Assembly: GCF_943733665.1 (NCBI RefSeq)
Contig: NZ_OX030782.1
Location: 4,636,501-4,700,500, forward strand
Direction of reading: 5' to 3'
DNA from: Aquimarina sp. Aq107
GTDB taxonomy: Bacteria; Bacteroidota; Bacteroidia; Flavobacteriales; Flavobacteriaceae
Length of the DNA stretch: 64,000 nucleotides
The stretch's first letter is position 1, and every line of letters starts with the position of its first letter. Of this stretch, positions 24,993-35,420 are shown in pieces. The position numbers were made by a program, and so were the translations under genes. A model generated the notes under the pieces. The model was not told where the DNA came from. It did no database searches and saw nothing but the letters and a program-made list of their open reading frames with translations.

Positions 24993-25387
24993 TACTTGGT
25001 TACTTCGTTCATATACAACTCTATCGCCTTTAACTCATCGTCACTGAATTTTTCTAAACGCACAAAGTTTGTTTTCATAACTGCATAGTTATCTGGATCT
25101 ACAATTGGATCTTTTTTCTGTCTAAGAAAACCTATAATATCACCATTCTGTTCTTTGTATATTTTCATGATATCGTTAACACTCGGACCAACAGATTTTT
25201 TATCCAATCTATGACAAGAATAACAATTACCTTTTCCTTTAAATAGCTTTTCGCCCAATGCAAACTCTGGAGATTTTTCCTTTTTCTTTCCTCCAATTAC
25301 TATTTTTTCTTTTTCAGGCTTTTTTTCTGATTGACAGCTAGTTGCTATAAATGCAATGCTTAAGAGCGCAATAAAAATGTTCTTCAT
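24992..25387 (-). CDS. c-type cytochrome lipoprotein
   Basis: From 25387 the protein is a lipoprotein (MKNIFIALLSIAFIATSC) of about 131 residues with one heme c site, GNCYSCH, and a later Met (YAVMKTNF) as the probable second axial ligand. It should carry electrons in the periplasm. A start at 25420 adds 11 residues before the signal and is unlikely. It lies downstream of hemB in the same operon, so heme precursor supply and a heme protein are transcribed together. Confidence 0.88.
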   Translation of the reverse strand: MKNIFIALLSIAFIATSCQSEKKPEKEKIVIGGKKKEKSPEFALGEKLFKGKGNCYSCHRLDKKSVGPSVNDIMKIYKEQNGDIIGFLRQKKDPIVDPDNYAVMKTNFVRLEKFSDDELKAIELYMNEVTK

Positions 25388-25397
25388 TTGTGTGATC

Positions 25398-25778
25398 TTA
25401 TGAATTAAATAAATTATCAATATCCTTCTTAAATCTTTCTAATAAATCTTTAGAAAAACTATTAATTACCTTTTCTTCTTTAGAACCAATGCCATCCTTT
25501 GCTTCTGCTATTTTGGTCAACGCATATATCATAAAATCGTATTCTTCATCCGGACCGTTATCCGAAAACACCTCAATTACTCTTTTATAAAGTGTTTCGA
25601 TATCACTATCATTTGCATTTTCATAATCAAAAGACCATTTAATTTCTTGTCCTTTTGGATGTGCTTTTAATATTTCTTCTAGCGTATGTACTTCTTCTTT
25701 TTCAATCACACCATCACTCATTGCAATTACATACAATAATTCTCCAAATGTCTGATACAATCGATCCCTACTTACCAT
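25398..25778 (-). CDS. TerB-family protein
   Basis: This 126-residue all-helical protein has the TerB features FGELLYVIAMSDGVIEKEE and a second acidic helix (YDFMIYALTKIAEAKDGIG), which may bind metal. TerB domains occur in tellurite resistance and envelope stress modules. Here it stands alone between hemB and the cytochrome gene, so the role is unknown. Confidence 0.8.
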   Translation of the reverse strand: MVSRDRLYQTFGELLYVIAMSDGVIEKEEVHTLEEILKAHPKGQEIKWSFDYENANDSDIETLYKRVIEVFSDNGPDEEYDFMIYALTKIAEAKDGIGSKEEKVINSFSKDLLERFKKDIDNLFNS

Positions 25779-25797
25779 AGCTATTTTCTATTTAAAT

Positions 25798-26772
25798 TTA
25801 ACCCAAAAGTTTAACTACATCTTTTGCAAAATAACTTGCAATGATATTTGCTCCTGCTCTTTTAAAAGCAATTAATTGTTCCATCATAATTGCATTGTGA
25901 TCTAGCCAACCCTTTTCTGCTGCCGCTTTTAACATAGCGTATTCTCCACTTACCTGATATACCGCAACTGGAACGTCTACAGCATCACTAACATCTCTTA
26001 AAATATCCAAATACGCCAATCCAGGTTTTACCATCACAATATCAGCACCTTCATCAATATCCGCTAGGGTCTCTTTAATAGCTTCATCTCTATTAGAGAA
26101 ATCCATTTGATATGTTTTTTTATCTCCAAAACCTGGCGCAGAATCTAATGCATCTCTAAAAGGACCATAAAACGCCGATGCATATTTTGCACTATAGCTC
26201 ATAATACCAGTGTTCTTATAACTTTCAGTTTCTAGCAACTCTCTTATTGCCAAAATCCTACCATCCATCATATCACTTGGTGCCACAAAATCTGCTCCTG
26301 CTTGGGCATGGGACAAAGACATTTTCGCTAACACTTCGCAGGTTGGGTCATTTACTACGTATCCTTCTTCTACAATACCATCATGTCCGTACGAAGAATA
26401 TGGATCAAGTGCCACATCGGTCATTACTAGCATATCAGGAGCCACATCCTTTACTTTTTTAATTGCACGTTGCATTAATCCATCAGGATTCAACGCTTCG
26501 GTACCTTTATTATCTTTCAGATTATCAGGAACTTTAACAAAAAGTAATACCGCTTTCAATCCCATATCCCACAATTCTTTGACTTCGTCTTTTAATAAAT
26601 CAAGACTATATCTATAATATCCTGGCATAGAAGCTATTTCTTGCTTTACACTAGTGCCTTCTACTACAAAAAGCGGGACTAAAAAATCATTAGGGGTTAT
26701 TATATGTTCTCTAACCAAAGATCTAATCGATTCTGTGGTTCGTAATCTTCTATTTCTACGTAATTGATACAT
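25798..26772 (-). CDS. hemB: Porphobilinogen synthase (delta-aminolevulinic acid dehydratase)
   Basis: This 324-residue enzyme condenses two 5-aminolevulinates into porphobilinogen. The Schiff-base lysines are Lys196 (SYSAKYASAFYGPF) and Lys249 (VMVKPGL). The metal region at 119-131 reads DVALDPYSSYGHDG, with Asp and Ala in place of the Cys triad of zinc enzymes, so this is the Mg-dependent form. It heads a minus-strand operon 9.4 kb from the other heme genes. Confidence 0.97.
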   Translation of the reverse strand: MYQLRRNRRLRTTESIRSLVREHIITPNDFLVPLFVVEGTSVKQEIASMPGYYRYSLDLLKDEVKELWDMGLKAVLLFVKVPDNLKDNKGTEALNPDGLMQRAIKKVKDVAPDMLVMTDVALDPYSSYGHDGIVEEGYVVNDPTCEVLAKMSLSHAQAGADFVAPSDMMDGRILAIRELLETESYKNTGIMSYSAKYASAFYGPFRDALDSAPGFGDKKTYQMDFSNRDEAIKETLADIDEGADIVMVKPGLAYLDILRDVSDAVDVPVAVYQVSGEYAMLKAAAEKGWLDHNAIMMEQLIAFKRAGANIIASYFAKDVVKLLG

Positions 26773-26926
26773 TAATTTTGCTAGTAATTTGTAAGAATTG
26801 TAAATATACCAACTTATAACGTAATTTCTAGGTGATCATTTTCACAAAATTAAACCAATTATGTAACAAACTCTTAACAACACCTACTAACTATTCAATA
26901 GATAAAATTGCTAAAACGTATTTCCT

Positions 26927-27808
26927 ATGCTCACAATAAAAAACTTAAATAAAACCTATCCCAATGGAACCAAAGCTTTAAATAATGTTAATCTTACATT
27001 AGAAAAAGGAATGTTTGGTTTACTTGGCCCTAATGGTGCAGGGAAATCTACATTAATGAGAACCATTGCCACACTTCAGTTAGCTGATACTGGATCTATT
27101 GATTTTGATGGTATTGACGTTTTTAAACAACCAGAGGAATTACGAAAAGTATTAGGATATTTACCGCAAGACTTTGGTGTTTATCCTAAGGTTTCTGCAG
27201 AAATGATGCTTAATCATATTGCTAAGGTAAAAGGAATTACCAATAGCGCAGAACGAAAAGGGTACGTTGCAGATTTACTAAACAAGGTAAACTTATATAA
27301 ATTTAGAGATCGTAATCTTGGCGACTATTCGGGAGGAATGCGACAACGTTTTGGAATCGCTCAAGCTTTATTAGGAAATCCAAAATTAATCATTGTTGAT
27401 GAACCTACTGCTGGGTTAGATCCATTAGAACGTAATCGTTTCCACAATCTACTAAGTGAATTAGGGGAAAATGCTGTGGTTATACTTTCTACACATATCG
27501 TTGATGATGTAACAAATCTATGTGAACATATGGCGGTATTTAATGAAGGAACTATACTAGCACAAGGAAATCCGCAAGAACTTTCTGCTACTTTGGATGG
27601 GAAAATATTTAAAAAGCAAATAGAAAAATCACAATTACAACAATATCAAAATAAATACACTGTACTCTCTAATTATCTTAGAGGAGGTCAGTTTTTTGTC
27701 AATATATACAGCGAAAATACTCCTGAAGAAGGTTTCGAAAAAATGAATAATGGTTTAGAAGAATTCTATTTCTATAGTATCAACCAAAATCAAGAACAGG
27801 AGGCATAA
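26927..27808 (+). CDS. ABC transporter ATP-binding protein
   Basis: This 293-residue ATPase has Walker A GPNGAGKS (34-41), signature YSGGMRQRFG, Walker B LIIVDEPTAGLD and a C-terminal regulatory stretch. It is the ATPase for the permease/peptidase fusion that starts two bases after its stop. The pair forms a complete exporter-like ABC-2 unit with a built-in peptidase. Confidence 0.95.
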   Translation: MLTIKNLNKTYPNGTKALNNVNLTLEKGMFGLLGPNGAGKSTLMRTIATLQLADTGSIDFDGIDVFKQPEELRKVLGYLPQDFGVYPKVSAEMMLNHIAKVKGITNSAERKGYVADLLNKVNLYKFRDRNLGDYSGGMRQRFGIAQALLGNPKLIIVDEPTAGLDPLERNRFHNLLSELGENAVVILSTHIVDDVTNLCEHMAVFNEGTILAQGNPQELSATLDGKIFKKQIEKSQLQQYQNKYTVLSNYLRGGQFFVNIYSENTPEEGFEKMNNGLEEFYFYSINQNQEQEA

Positions 27809-27810
27809 TT

Positions 27811-30800
27811 ATGAAAGAAATATTCTTATTCGAATTACAGTATCGGTTCCGTAGGCCTGCTACCTGGATTTATGCTGGATTAGGTATGTTAATGGCGGGT
27901 TTATTAGCATATTTAATGCAATCATCTACTGCTCAGTTTGTAAACAGTCCCAATAATATTGCTGAGATTATTGGTCCTATTTCTGTTATTTCTATTTTCT
28001 TTTATGCAGCTATAATGGGTGTTCCCATATTTAGAGATCAAGATCATAAAACAGCACAAACCTATTTTACCTTTCCAATTACACAAAAGTCCTATGTATT
28101 AGGCAGATTCTTTGGAAGTTTTACTATTGTTTCGTTACTAAATATCTTTATTGTCCTTGGAGCGATTATTGGATTTACAATGGGTATGTTAGCCGAAAGA
28201 CCAGATTATGGAGATTATGATGTTTTTAATATATCATCCTACCTACTGCCTTTTATATTTTTATTACAAGTTAATGCATTTTTAATTGGTGCATTATTCT
28301 TTTCTCTTATGGCTTTTTTTAGAAAAATGTCAATTATATATTTAGGAGGGATATGCCTTTTGCTATTGTATACATTAGCTGGTAATTTTTTAGGTGATAT
28401 TGATAATGAATGGTTAAGTGTGTATTTAGATCCCTTTGGAGGAGAGGCATGGAGCTATGTGAAAAAATATTGGTCAATAAATGAACTAAATACCAATCAA
28501 TTGCCAATTTATGGTAAGTTTTTATTAAATCGAATGATTTGGCTAGGAATTGGTATTGCATTTTTTCTGATTGCATTTTTTAGATTCGATTATAAAAAAT
28601 TTCTTGTTTCTAGCAGTAAATCTAAAAAAGTAAATACTGATGAATACGTTCCATCTATGATTAGTTCAATTAATCAGGTATTTAACAAAAAAACAGCTAG
28701 AAAGAATTTGTGGTCTTTAAGTAAAATTGAGTTCTTATCGATAATTAAAGACCCTGTTTTTTTAGTTTTGGTTATAATCGGAGTAGTAACATCTATCATT
28801 CTTATCTACTTTAATAATGAAACCTATGGAACCCCTAATCTTCCAATTACTAGATATATAATTGATAATATTACCGTTGGAATCACATTACTATCCATAG
28901 TAATTTTAATTATTTATGCAGGAGAAGCTGTTCATAGAACGCGTAAAAATAAAACTTTTGTTTTTTATGATGCTTTACCAATAAGCAACCAAAGTTTATA
29001 CTTTTCTAAAGTATTATCACTAATAGGAATCTCATTAGTATTGACATTAATCCATATTTTGATTGGTATTTTATATCAGACATTTAATGGTTATTTTAAT
29101 TATGATCTAGGCACATATATTACCTATAACTTCATGATCACTTTTACCAATTTTTTAATGACTACCCTACTAGCGTTTTTTATCCATGTATTGGTCAATA
29201 ATAAGTTTCTAGGATATTTTATCGTTATATTGATTTATATTGGATCCCCTCTATTAATAACTTTAGCCTTTAAAAGCGACAACCCATTGATTCGTTTCAG
29301 AGGAACTACACCTTTTTTTATAAGTGATCTCAACGAATTTGGTCACTATCTTAAAGGTATTTTTTGGTTAAAATTATATTGGATTTTACTAACCGCCATT
29401 CTTTTATTAATCGGAATGTTGTTTTGGACACGAGGATTCTTTTCTACTAGTAAAGAAAGATTAACATTTGCAAAAAGAAGGTTTACGGGAAAAACAATTG
29501 TTGTTGTGTCTGTCACTTTTATATTATTCATATCTGTAGCGGGATATAGTTATTACAACTTAAAAATTTTGAATACTATAGAGGATGGTGATTTCTTTAA
29601 TGAAATAGCAGCAAATGCCGAAAAGAAATACATTAGATTGATCAATCAAGCACATCCACAGGTAACTGATCTCAAAGCTTATATTGATGTATTTCCAGAA
29701 ACAAGAGGATTAAAAGCCAAAGGAGAGTTTACATTAGTTAATAATTACAATACTCCAATTGACACATTATTATTAAATGTTCAATATCCTGCAGAACACA
29801 CCCAACTAGAAGAAATCTTATATAATGGAAATCCTATCAATCCTATAATTTCTGATACTGTAAATAGAATGTATTTTTATAAATTACCAAATACACTGCA
29901 ACCTAAGGGCACCGCAGAATTATCAATTTCTATGTCTGCAAAAACTAAAGGTTTTTCCAATAGAATGGAAACTCAGGTATTAAACAATGGTACATTTTTA
30001 AACAGTTCTATTTTTCCTAGTTTTCATTATGATATAAGTCTAAGTGATAACGGAATCCGAAAAAAATACGGATTAAAAAAATTAGATTATTTGTTTCCTC
30101 CAAGAACAGATTCTACCGCATTAAAGAAAAATTTATTCAATGAAGATGCAAACTATATAAATTTTGAAGCTATTGTAAGTACCTCATCTGATCAGATTGC
30201 TATTGCACCTGGTAAATTAGTAAAAGAATGGAAGGAAAATGATAGATCATATTTTCATTATGACTTAGAGTCTCAGACTGATTTATTCTTTAACGTTGTT
30301 TCTGCTAGATATGATTTAGAGCGATCCAGTTGGATCGCTCCAAGTGGGAAAAAAGTGGATATAGAAATCTATCATTCTCCCAAACATAAAAGAAACCTTA
30401 AATACTTTATTGATGGAGCGAAAGCTGGCTTAGAATATTTTTCTCAGAATTTTCATGAATACCCCAATTCAGTTCTGAGAATTGTAGAGTTTCCCGCGCA
30501 TGCAACTTTTGCACAATCATTTGCAACTACAATTCCATATTCCGAAAATTTTGGATTTTCTGCCGATTTTGACAAGGCAGAAGATTTTAACTATGCTTTT
30601 CGTGTAACAACACATGAAGTAGCACATCAGTGGTGGGGACATATTGTAACACCAAGCAAAACTTCTGGAGCTAATATTATTTCTGAAACTCTAGCCGAAT
30701 ACTCTTCATTAATGACTATGAAAAAGCAATATGGAGAAAATGGCATCAAAAACTTTCTAAAATATTCTCTAGATAATTATTTAAGTAATAGAGCTTTTAG

Positions 30801-31410
30801 TTTTAAACCGGAACGTTCTTTGATAAATGTAGAAACGGCGCAACACATATGGTATCGAAAAGGGTCTATGATTATGTATGAATTACAAGATATTATTGGC
30901 GAAGAAAAAATTAACAAAGCATTAAAGGAATTCTTAGATGAGTATAAAAATTTCGAAAAGGGAGTCTACCCTACTTCAGAAAATTTATATGATGCAATTT
31001 ATCGTGTAACTCCGGACTCCCTTAAGTATGCTGTAGAAGATGGTTTTAAGGAGATTGTTTTATATGAAAACAGAATCCGAAAAGCCAAAACTAAGAAACT
31101 AGATAACGGAACATACGAAACTACGTTTACTGTAGATTCTAAAAAAATCTATTATGATGATGAAGGAAAAGAAGAACGCACCGACGATAAAACAAATTAT
31201 ATAGAAATTGGATTATTCGGTAAAGACATTGTAGACGACCAAGAAGTACCTCTTAAAAACCCATATTATCTAGAGCGAAAATGGTTACAACCAGGAGAAA
31301 ATACGTTCACCATTATAACGGATAAAAAACCTGAAAAAGCAGGAATTGACCCTTACAACAAATTAATAGACAGAAATTCTAATGACAACTTAGGAGGAAT
31401 AGAAGAATAA
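27811..31410 (+). CDS. ABC permease/M1 aminopeptidase fusion
   Basis: This 1199-residue fusion has an N-terminal half (about 1-580) with two ABC-2-type permease blocks of roughly six helices each. The C-terminal half is an extracytoplasmic M1 zinc aminopeptidase with H935-E936-V-A-H939 (HEVAHQWWGH). The third ligand is Glu959, after a spacer one residue longer than in classical M1 enzymes, as is usual in this fusion subfamily. It is known in Bacteroidota. The substrate is unknown, but coupling suggests peptides are processed as they are handled by the transporter. A strong terminator follows. Confidence 0.93.
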   Translation: MKEIFLFELQYRFRRPATWIYAGLGMLMAGLLAYLMQSSTAQFVNSPNNIAEIIGPISVISIFFYAAIMGVPIFRDQDHKTAQTYFTFPITQKSYVLGRFFGSFTIVSLLNIFIVLGAIIGFTMGMLAERPDYGDYDVFNISSYLLPFIFLLQVNAFLIGALFFSLMAFFRKMSIIYLGGICLLLLYTLAGNFLGDIDNEWLSVYLDPFGGEAWSYVKKYWSINELNTNQLPIYGKFLLNRMIWLGIGIAFFLIAFFRFDYKKFLVSSSKSKKVNTDEYVPSMISSINQVFNKKTARKNLWSLSKIEFLSIIKDPVFLVLVIIGVVTSIILIYFNNETYGTPNLPITRYIIDNITVGITLLSIVILIIYAGEAVHRTRKNKTFVFYDALPISNQSLYFSKVLSLIGISLVLTLIHILIGILYQTFNGYFNYDLGTYITYNFMITFTNFLMTTLLAFFIHVLVNNKFLGYFIVILIYIGSPLLITLAFKSDNPLIRFRGTTPFFISDLNEFGHYLKGIFWLKLYWILLTAILLLIGMLFWTRGFFSTSKERLTFAKRRFTGKTIVVVSVTFILFISVAGYSYYNLKILNTIEDGDFFNEIAANAEKKYIRLINQAHPQVTDLKAYIDVFPETRGLKAKGEFTLVNNYNTPIDTLLLNVQYPAEHTQLEEILYNGNPINPIISDTVNRMYFYKLPNTLQPKGTAELSISMSAKTKGFSNRMETQVLNNGTFLNSSIFPSFHYDISLSDNGIRKKYGLKKLDYLFPPRTDSTALKKNLFNEDANYINFEAIVSTSSDQIAIAPGKLVKEWKENDRSYFHYDLESQTDLFFNVVSARYDLERSSWIAPSGKKVDIEIYHSPKHKRNLKYFIDGAKAGLEYFSQNFHEYPNSVLRIVEFPAHATFAQSFATTIPYSENFGFSADFDKAEDFNYAFRVTTHEVAHQWWGHIVTPSKTSGANIISETLAEYSSLMTMKKQYGENGIKNFLKYSLDNYLSNRAFSFKPERSLINVETAQHIWYRKGSMIMYELQDIIGEEKINKALKEFLDEYKNFEKGVYPTSENLYDAIYRVTPDSLKYAVEDGFKEIVLYENRIRKAKTKKLDNGTYETTFTVDSKKIYYDDEGKEERTDDKTNYIEIGLFGKDIVDDQEVPLKNPYYLERKWLQPGENTFTIITDKKPEKAGIDPYNKLIDRNSNDNLGGIEE

Positions 31411-31478
31411 AAGATTCTAATATCTAAAAATCAAAATAATAAGACATCTCTTGTAAGAATTTAGTTAGTTAAATGCCG

Positions 31479-31525
31479 AAAATCACGATATGAAACAATA
31501 GTTTCGATCGTGATTTTCTTTTTTT
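31479..31525 (+). terminator. Rho-independent terminator after the ABC/M1 gene
   Basis: AAAATCACGAT (31479-31489) pairs with ATCGTGATTTT (31507-31517). The inner stem is TGAAAC/GTTTCG-like, and a T run follows to 31525. Confidence 0.85.
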
Positions 31526-31646
31526 AATAATTTGTAACAATTTATTTTACCATCCGTCTTCTTGGTATATTTATTGATCAAGCAACCATTATAAATTTAT
31601 TTGCGTCTATATAAATACGTACATCAAAAAACGAAATCATCAAATC

Positions 31647-33155
31647 ATGAATATCAAAAAACTTACAGTAGTATCAATAACTCTTTTATCAAGTTTGGCT
31701 TTATCAGCACAAACTATCAGCTCGACTATAATTGATAAAAAAACAAACGAACCAATTCCTTATGCTACGATACAACTATCAGAACATAAAGGAATCATTA
31801 CTAATGAAGAAGGAAAATTTAGTATAACTCTAGACGAGCAACTAAAAAAAATAGATTCTATTTATATTTCTTCTATGGGATATCAAAAAGTAGGTATCGC
31901 ATTAAATACTATTACGGATAGCATCATCTATATTGAACCCAAAGCGATAGAATTAAGTGGTGTTTTTATTTCTAATAAGAATCTAAGTATTGATGAGATT
32001 ATAGACAATATAAAAGAAAATGTAGGTCAAAACTACAGCAAGGATTTATCTCACAAAAAGCTTTTTTACCGACAATCTGATTTTAGTGATCTTAATAAGA
32101 TGAATATTAAATTCAAGAAATCAACTATAAAAGAATTCAACAAGAAGTTTATAGATAGTGTGATTTCCATAATTCCTAGAAAATCGGCTTATTACACAGA
32201 AGCATTATGTGATCTCTATGGTAATTTTGATAAGCAAAAGCTTAACATAATAAAAGGCGCAGAACTGTATGATAAAAGTAATGATGGATCTATGGAAGCC
32301 TTATCCGAAAAGTTAGAAGATATTCTAAAAAAGAATGTGAAACCTAACTCTTACCTAAAAATCAAATCAGGCTGGATATTAGGTACTAAAGTACAAATGG
32401 ATTCTATCTTTGATGCTAATGAAGAAGCTGCCGAAGTAAAAAATGAAGTAGAAAAACCTAATAAGAATCAAGAAAATTATTTTCTAAACTATAGAAAATC
32501 ATCTTTAAAGAACCTTTTATCAAGCATGTTCTTCCAAGAAGACTCTAAATTAAACTTTATCGATAAATCTGGACGTTATAAATTTGAATTAATAGATTAC
32601 ACCACCATCGATGATAGTAGCGTATACATTATTAATTTTGAACCTAAAAGAGGTGCGGATTTTAAAGGAACCATCTACGTGAACACTCAAGATTTTGCAG
32701 TAATGAGAGTTGACTATGAAAACGTAAAGAATCTAAAGAATTTTGGATTACTTGGTATTAGTTTTCATGATACGATGTATAAAGGTAAAACGATTTTTAC
32801 TAAAGGTGCAGATGGAAAATATAGTGTTCGATATATAGAAAAAACAAGAGGAAATGTTTTTGGTATCGACAGACCACTTAAAATCATCGAAAAAAATAAA
32901 TTCGTAAAAGGTAAACGTAAACAAAATGAACTATCTCTAGGACTAGATATCGGTGCTGGCGAAATTAGTAAATACGAAGTAGTAGTTTTCGACTCTCAAC
33001 CTATTACAGAAAGCGAATATGAGAGTAGTAAAGAAAATAAAAGTATCAAGCCACAATACTTATCTAAATACGATCCAGAATTTTGGAAAGGGTATAACAT
33101 TATAGAACCAAATACTGCTATTAAACAATTTACAGCGATAGAAGGAGAATCATAA
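31647..33155 (+). CDS. Exported carboxypeptidase-regulatory-like domain protein, copy 1
   Basis: This 502-residue protein has a signal peptide (MNIKKLTVVSITLLSSLALSAQ). An N-terminal carboxypeptidase-D-like beta-sandwich (about 23-110) contains IDKKTNEPIPYATIQ, GIITNEEGKFSI and IYISSMGYQKV. The remaining 390 residues are a conserved domain of unknown function that is rich in strands near the C-terminus (KGTIYVNTQDFAVMRVDYE). This fold often marks surface or TonB-linked proteins. The next gene is a full-length paralogue of identical length, a tandem duplication. Confidence 0.85.
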   Translation: MNIKKLTVVSITLLSSLALSAQTISSTIIDKKTNEPIPYATIQLSEHKGIITNEEGKFSITLDEQLKKIDSIYISSMGYQKVGIALNTITDSIIYIEPKAIELSGVFISNKNLSIDEIIDNIKENVGQNYSKDLSHKKLFYRQSDFSDLNKMNIKFKKSTIKEFNKKFIDSVISIIPRKSAYYTEALCDLYGNFDKQKLNIIKGAELYDKSNDGSMEALSEKLEDILKKNVKPNSYLKIKSGWILGTKVQMDSIFDANEEAAEVKNEVEKPNKNQENYFLNYRKSSLKNLLSSMFFQEDSKLNFIDKSGRYKFELIDYTTIDDSSVYIINFEPKRGADFKGTIYVNTQDFAVMRVDYENVKNLKNFGLLGISFHDTMYKGKTIFTKGADGKYSVRYIEKTRGNVFGIDRPLKIIEKNKFVKGKRKQNELSLGLDIGAGEISKYEVVVFDSQPITESEYESSKENKSIKPQYLSKYDPEFWKGYNIIEPNTAIKQFTAIEGES

Positions 33156-33300
33156 AATATTAGATCATATTGTTTTACCAGGTTTATCTAAAGAACTATC
33201 ATAAACAATACTAGTATTAGTGTTTCTAAATAATTCATCTCATTTGTTGTTATAAATCAGTAAGTATCTCGTCTTATTTTAAGAATATATTACCATAATG

Positions 33301-33348
33301 GTATAGTTTTTCGTCGTAACTATGTAATACATACGACGAAAACTATAC
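33301..33348 (+). terminator. Long hairpin between the tandem paralogues
   Basis: GTATAGTTTTTCGTCGTA pairs with TACGACGAAAACTATAC across a 13-base loop with a single bulge. It lies 35 bases before the second paralogue's start and is followed by a weak T-rich stretch. It may end copy 1 transcription or attenuate copy 2. Confidence 0.55.
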
Positions 33349-33382
33349 TTTTATAGTATAATTTTACCAATCCACTGATCCT

Positions 33383-34891
33383 ATGAAAATGAATAAGATT
33401 GTATTATTAACCATTGGGATATGGATGATCGCTATCTCAATGAAAGCCCAAACCATAAGTTCTAAAGTATTTGATAAAAAAACCAATCAACCTATTCCCT
33501 ATGCTACTATCCAGATTGGAGAAAATCAAGGCGTAGTTACAAATGAAGAAGGAAGCTTTAATATTACTTTAGACGATATTCAATCTAAAATTGACTCTAT
33601 CTACATATCTTCAATGGGGTATTCTACAGTGGGAGTTGCAGTACAAAATATTACGGATAGTATTATCTACATAGAACCAAAAGCAATAGAATTAAAAAGT
33701 GTATTTATATCCAATAAAGATCTAGATATTGATGATATCATAGATAATGTGGATGATAATATGGAAGATAATTATAGATCAGATCTTTCCAAAAACAGAT
33801 TATTTTTTAGAGAAACCAATACCAACTATATTAAAAAAATGGATATTGAGTTTAAAAAATCTACCATAGAAGAGATCGATGAAAAGCTTGTGGATAGTAT
33901 ATCTAAAGTAATCCCTAAAAATTCTGTTTTTTACGCAGAAGCATTATGTGACTTTTATGGAAATACGGATAAGCAAAAGCTTAATGTCATTAAAGGAGCT
34001 CGGCTATATGACAAAAACAATAACGGTTCCATAGAAGGAGTCTTTAAGAAAATGGAGAAGATCTTTAAAGATAATGTAAAGCCTAATTCTTACATAAAGA
34101 TAAGATCAGGACTCTTTAGCCAAAAAGTACAGGTAGATTCTATTCTAAAAGCTAATCAGGATGCTAAAGATATAGCAGATGGAATTGAAAACCCCAAAGA
34201 GAATTTCTTCTTCAAATCCAGAAAAATGAATCTTAAGAATCTTTTTAACGAAACATTTTATCAATCAAACACCAAATTAAATGTAATTAAAAATTCTGGC
34301 AGATATATTTTTGAACGTGTAGATTATACTATTTTAGGTGATATTGGAGTTTACGTAATCAAATTTACACCTAAAAGAAGAGGAGATTTTAAAGGAACTT
34401 TATATGTCAATACAGAAGATTTCGCAGTTATAAGAATTGATTACAAAAATGTAAAACGCTTACGGAGCTTTAACTTATTAGGTGTAAGTTTTGAAGAAAA
34501 TGGTTATAGTGGTACCACGATTTTTGAGAAAGGTTTTGATGGTAAATATGGTGTAAAGTTTATCGAAAAAATTACTGAAAATAAATTCGGGGTAGATAGG
34601 CCATTAAGTATCATAGAAAAAAACAAATATGTAAAAGGAAGGAATAAGCAAAATCAGTTATCTCTTAATCTTGATGTAATTAGTTATGCCAAAAATAAAT
34701 ATGAGATAATTGTGTTTGATGCTAAAAGTATTTCTGAATCTGAATATAATACCAGTAAGGAAAATAAAAATGTACAGTCCACTTATTTATCTCAATACGA
34801 TCCAAATTTCTGGAAAGGATATAACATCATAGAACCTAATACTGCAATCAAGCAATTTAAGGCCATAGAAGAAGCAATAGAAGATGAGTAA
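33383..34891 (+). CDS. Exported carboxypeptidase-regulatory-like domain protein, copy 2
   Basis: This is a 502-residue paralogue of the preceding gene with the same signal, beta-sandwich and C-terminal domain (FDKKTNQPIPYATIQIGEN, KGTLYVNTEDFAVIRIDYK, YDPNFWKGYNIIEPNTAIKQF). Identity is high throughout by eye, with scattered substitutions, so the duplication is not very recent. Differences are greatest in the middle (about residues 225-270). An alternative ATG two codons on is possible. The gene is separated from copy 1 by 227 bases with a hairpin. Confidence 0.85.
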   Translation: MKMNKIVLLTIGIWMIAISMKAQTISSKVFDKKTNQPIPYATIQIGENQGVVTNEEGSFNITLDDIQSKIDSIYISSMGYSTVGVAVQNITDSIIYIEPKAIELKSVFISNKDLDIDDIIDNVDDNMEDNYRSDLSKNRLFFRETNTNYIKKMDIEFKKSTIEEIDEKLVDSISKVIPKNSVFYAEALCDFYGNTDKQKLNVIKGARLYDKNNNGSIEGVFKKMEKIFKDNVKPNSYIKIRSGLFSQKVQVDSILKANQDAKDIADGIENPKENFFFKSRKMNLKNLFNETFYQSNTKLNVIKNSGRYIFERVDYTILGDIGVYVIKFTPKRRGDFKGTLYVNTEDFAVIRIDYKNVKRLRSFNLLGVSFEENGYSGTTIFEKGFDGKYGVKFIEKITENKFGVDRPLSIIEKNKYVKGRNKQNQLSLNLDVISYAKNKYEIIVFDAKSISESEYNTSKENKNVQSTYLSQYDPNFWKGYNIIEPNTAIKQFKAIEEAIEDE

Positions 34892-34895
34892 AATA

Positions 34896-35294
34896 TTACT
34901 CTATTAATTTCAATGTCTTTAACAGTGCTTCAAAATAAAAATCTTCTTGTTCTGAAATTATGGTAGTCTTATAAGCAGTATTCTTAAGAACATAATGCGA
35001 TGAAGATTCTATATCTAAATCATTTTGATGTGAGTTTACTATGTTTTGAATAAAATCATTGATTAACAATACCTCATCATACGTAATCTCTCGTCTCAAT
35101 GTTGGTTGATCACTTTTATATACTAAATAATCATCTCTAAAACTAATTGATTTCTTTGTCTCTCCTAATTTATGAAACTCGAAAGTAAAATCCTGAGAAG
35201 CAAATATCTTATTAATATTCTCCACAGTAGGCTCCACTTTTCGAGCGCAGCTAGCACTAACCAAACAAATTGTTATCAGTAAAACTTTTCTCAT
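34896..35294 (-). CDS. Small lipoprotein of unknown function
   Basis: From 35294 this is a 132-residue lipoprotein (MRKVLLITICLVSASC, then ARKVEPTVENI). The remaining sequence is strand-rich and looks like a small cystatin-like or similar domain (FEFHKLGETKKSISFRDDYL). No family is recognised. It converges with paralogue copy 2, four bases apart. A start at 35321 would put nine residues before the signal. Confidence 0.65.
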   Translation of the reverse strand: MRKVLLITICLVSASCARKVEPTVENINKIFASQDFTFEFHKLGETKKSISFRDDYLVYKSDQPTLRREITYDEVLLINDFIQNIVNSHQNDLDIESSSHYVLKNTAYKTTIISEQEDFYFEALLKTLKLIE

Positions 35295-35340
35295 AAATTC
35301 ATATTGATTTCTAAAATACAAAAGACTTTGCGGTTAAGAC

Positions 35341-35376
35341 AAAAAAAAAGGTATTGATCAGAACATCAATACCTTT
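35341..35376 (-). terminator. Rho-independent terminator after the 35421 gene
   Basis: A perfect 12-bp stem AAAGGTATTGAT-CAGAAC-ATCAATACCTTT. On the minus strand it is followed by a run of ten T. Confidence 0.85.
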
Positions 35377-35420
35377 ATAGTTTTTAAATAAAACCAATTA
35401 ACATTATTGGAATTATTGCG

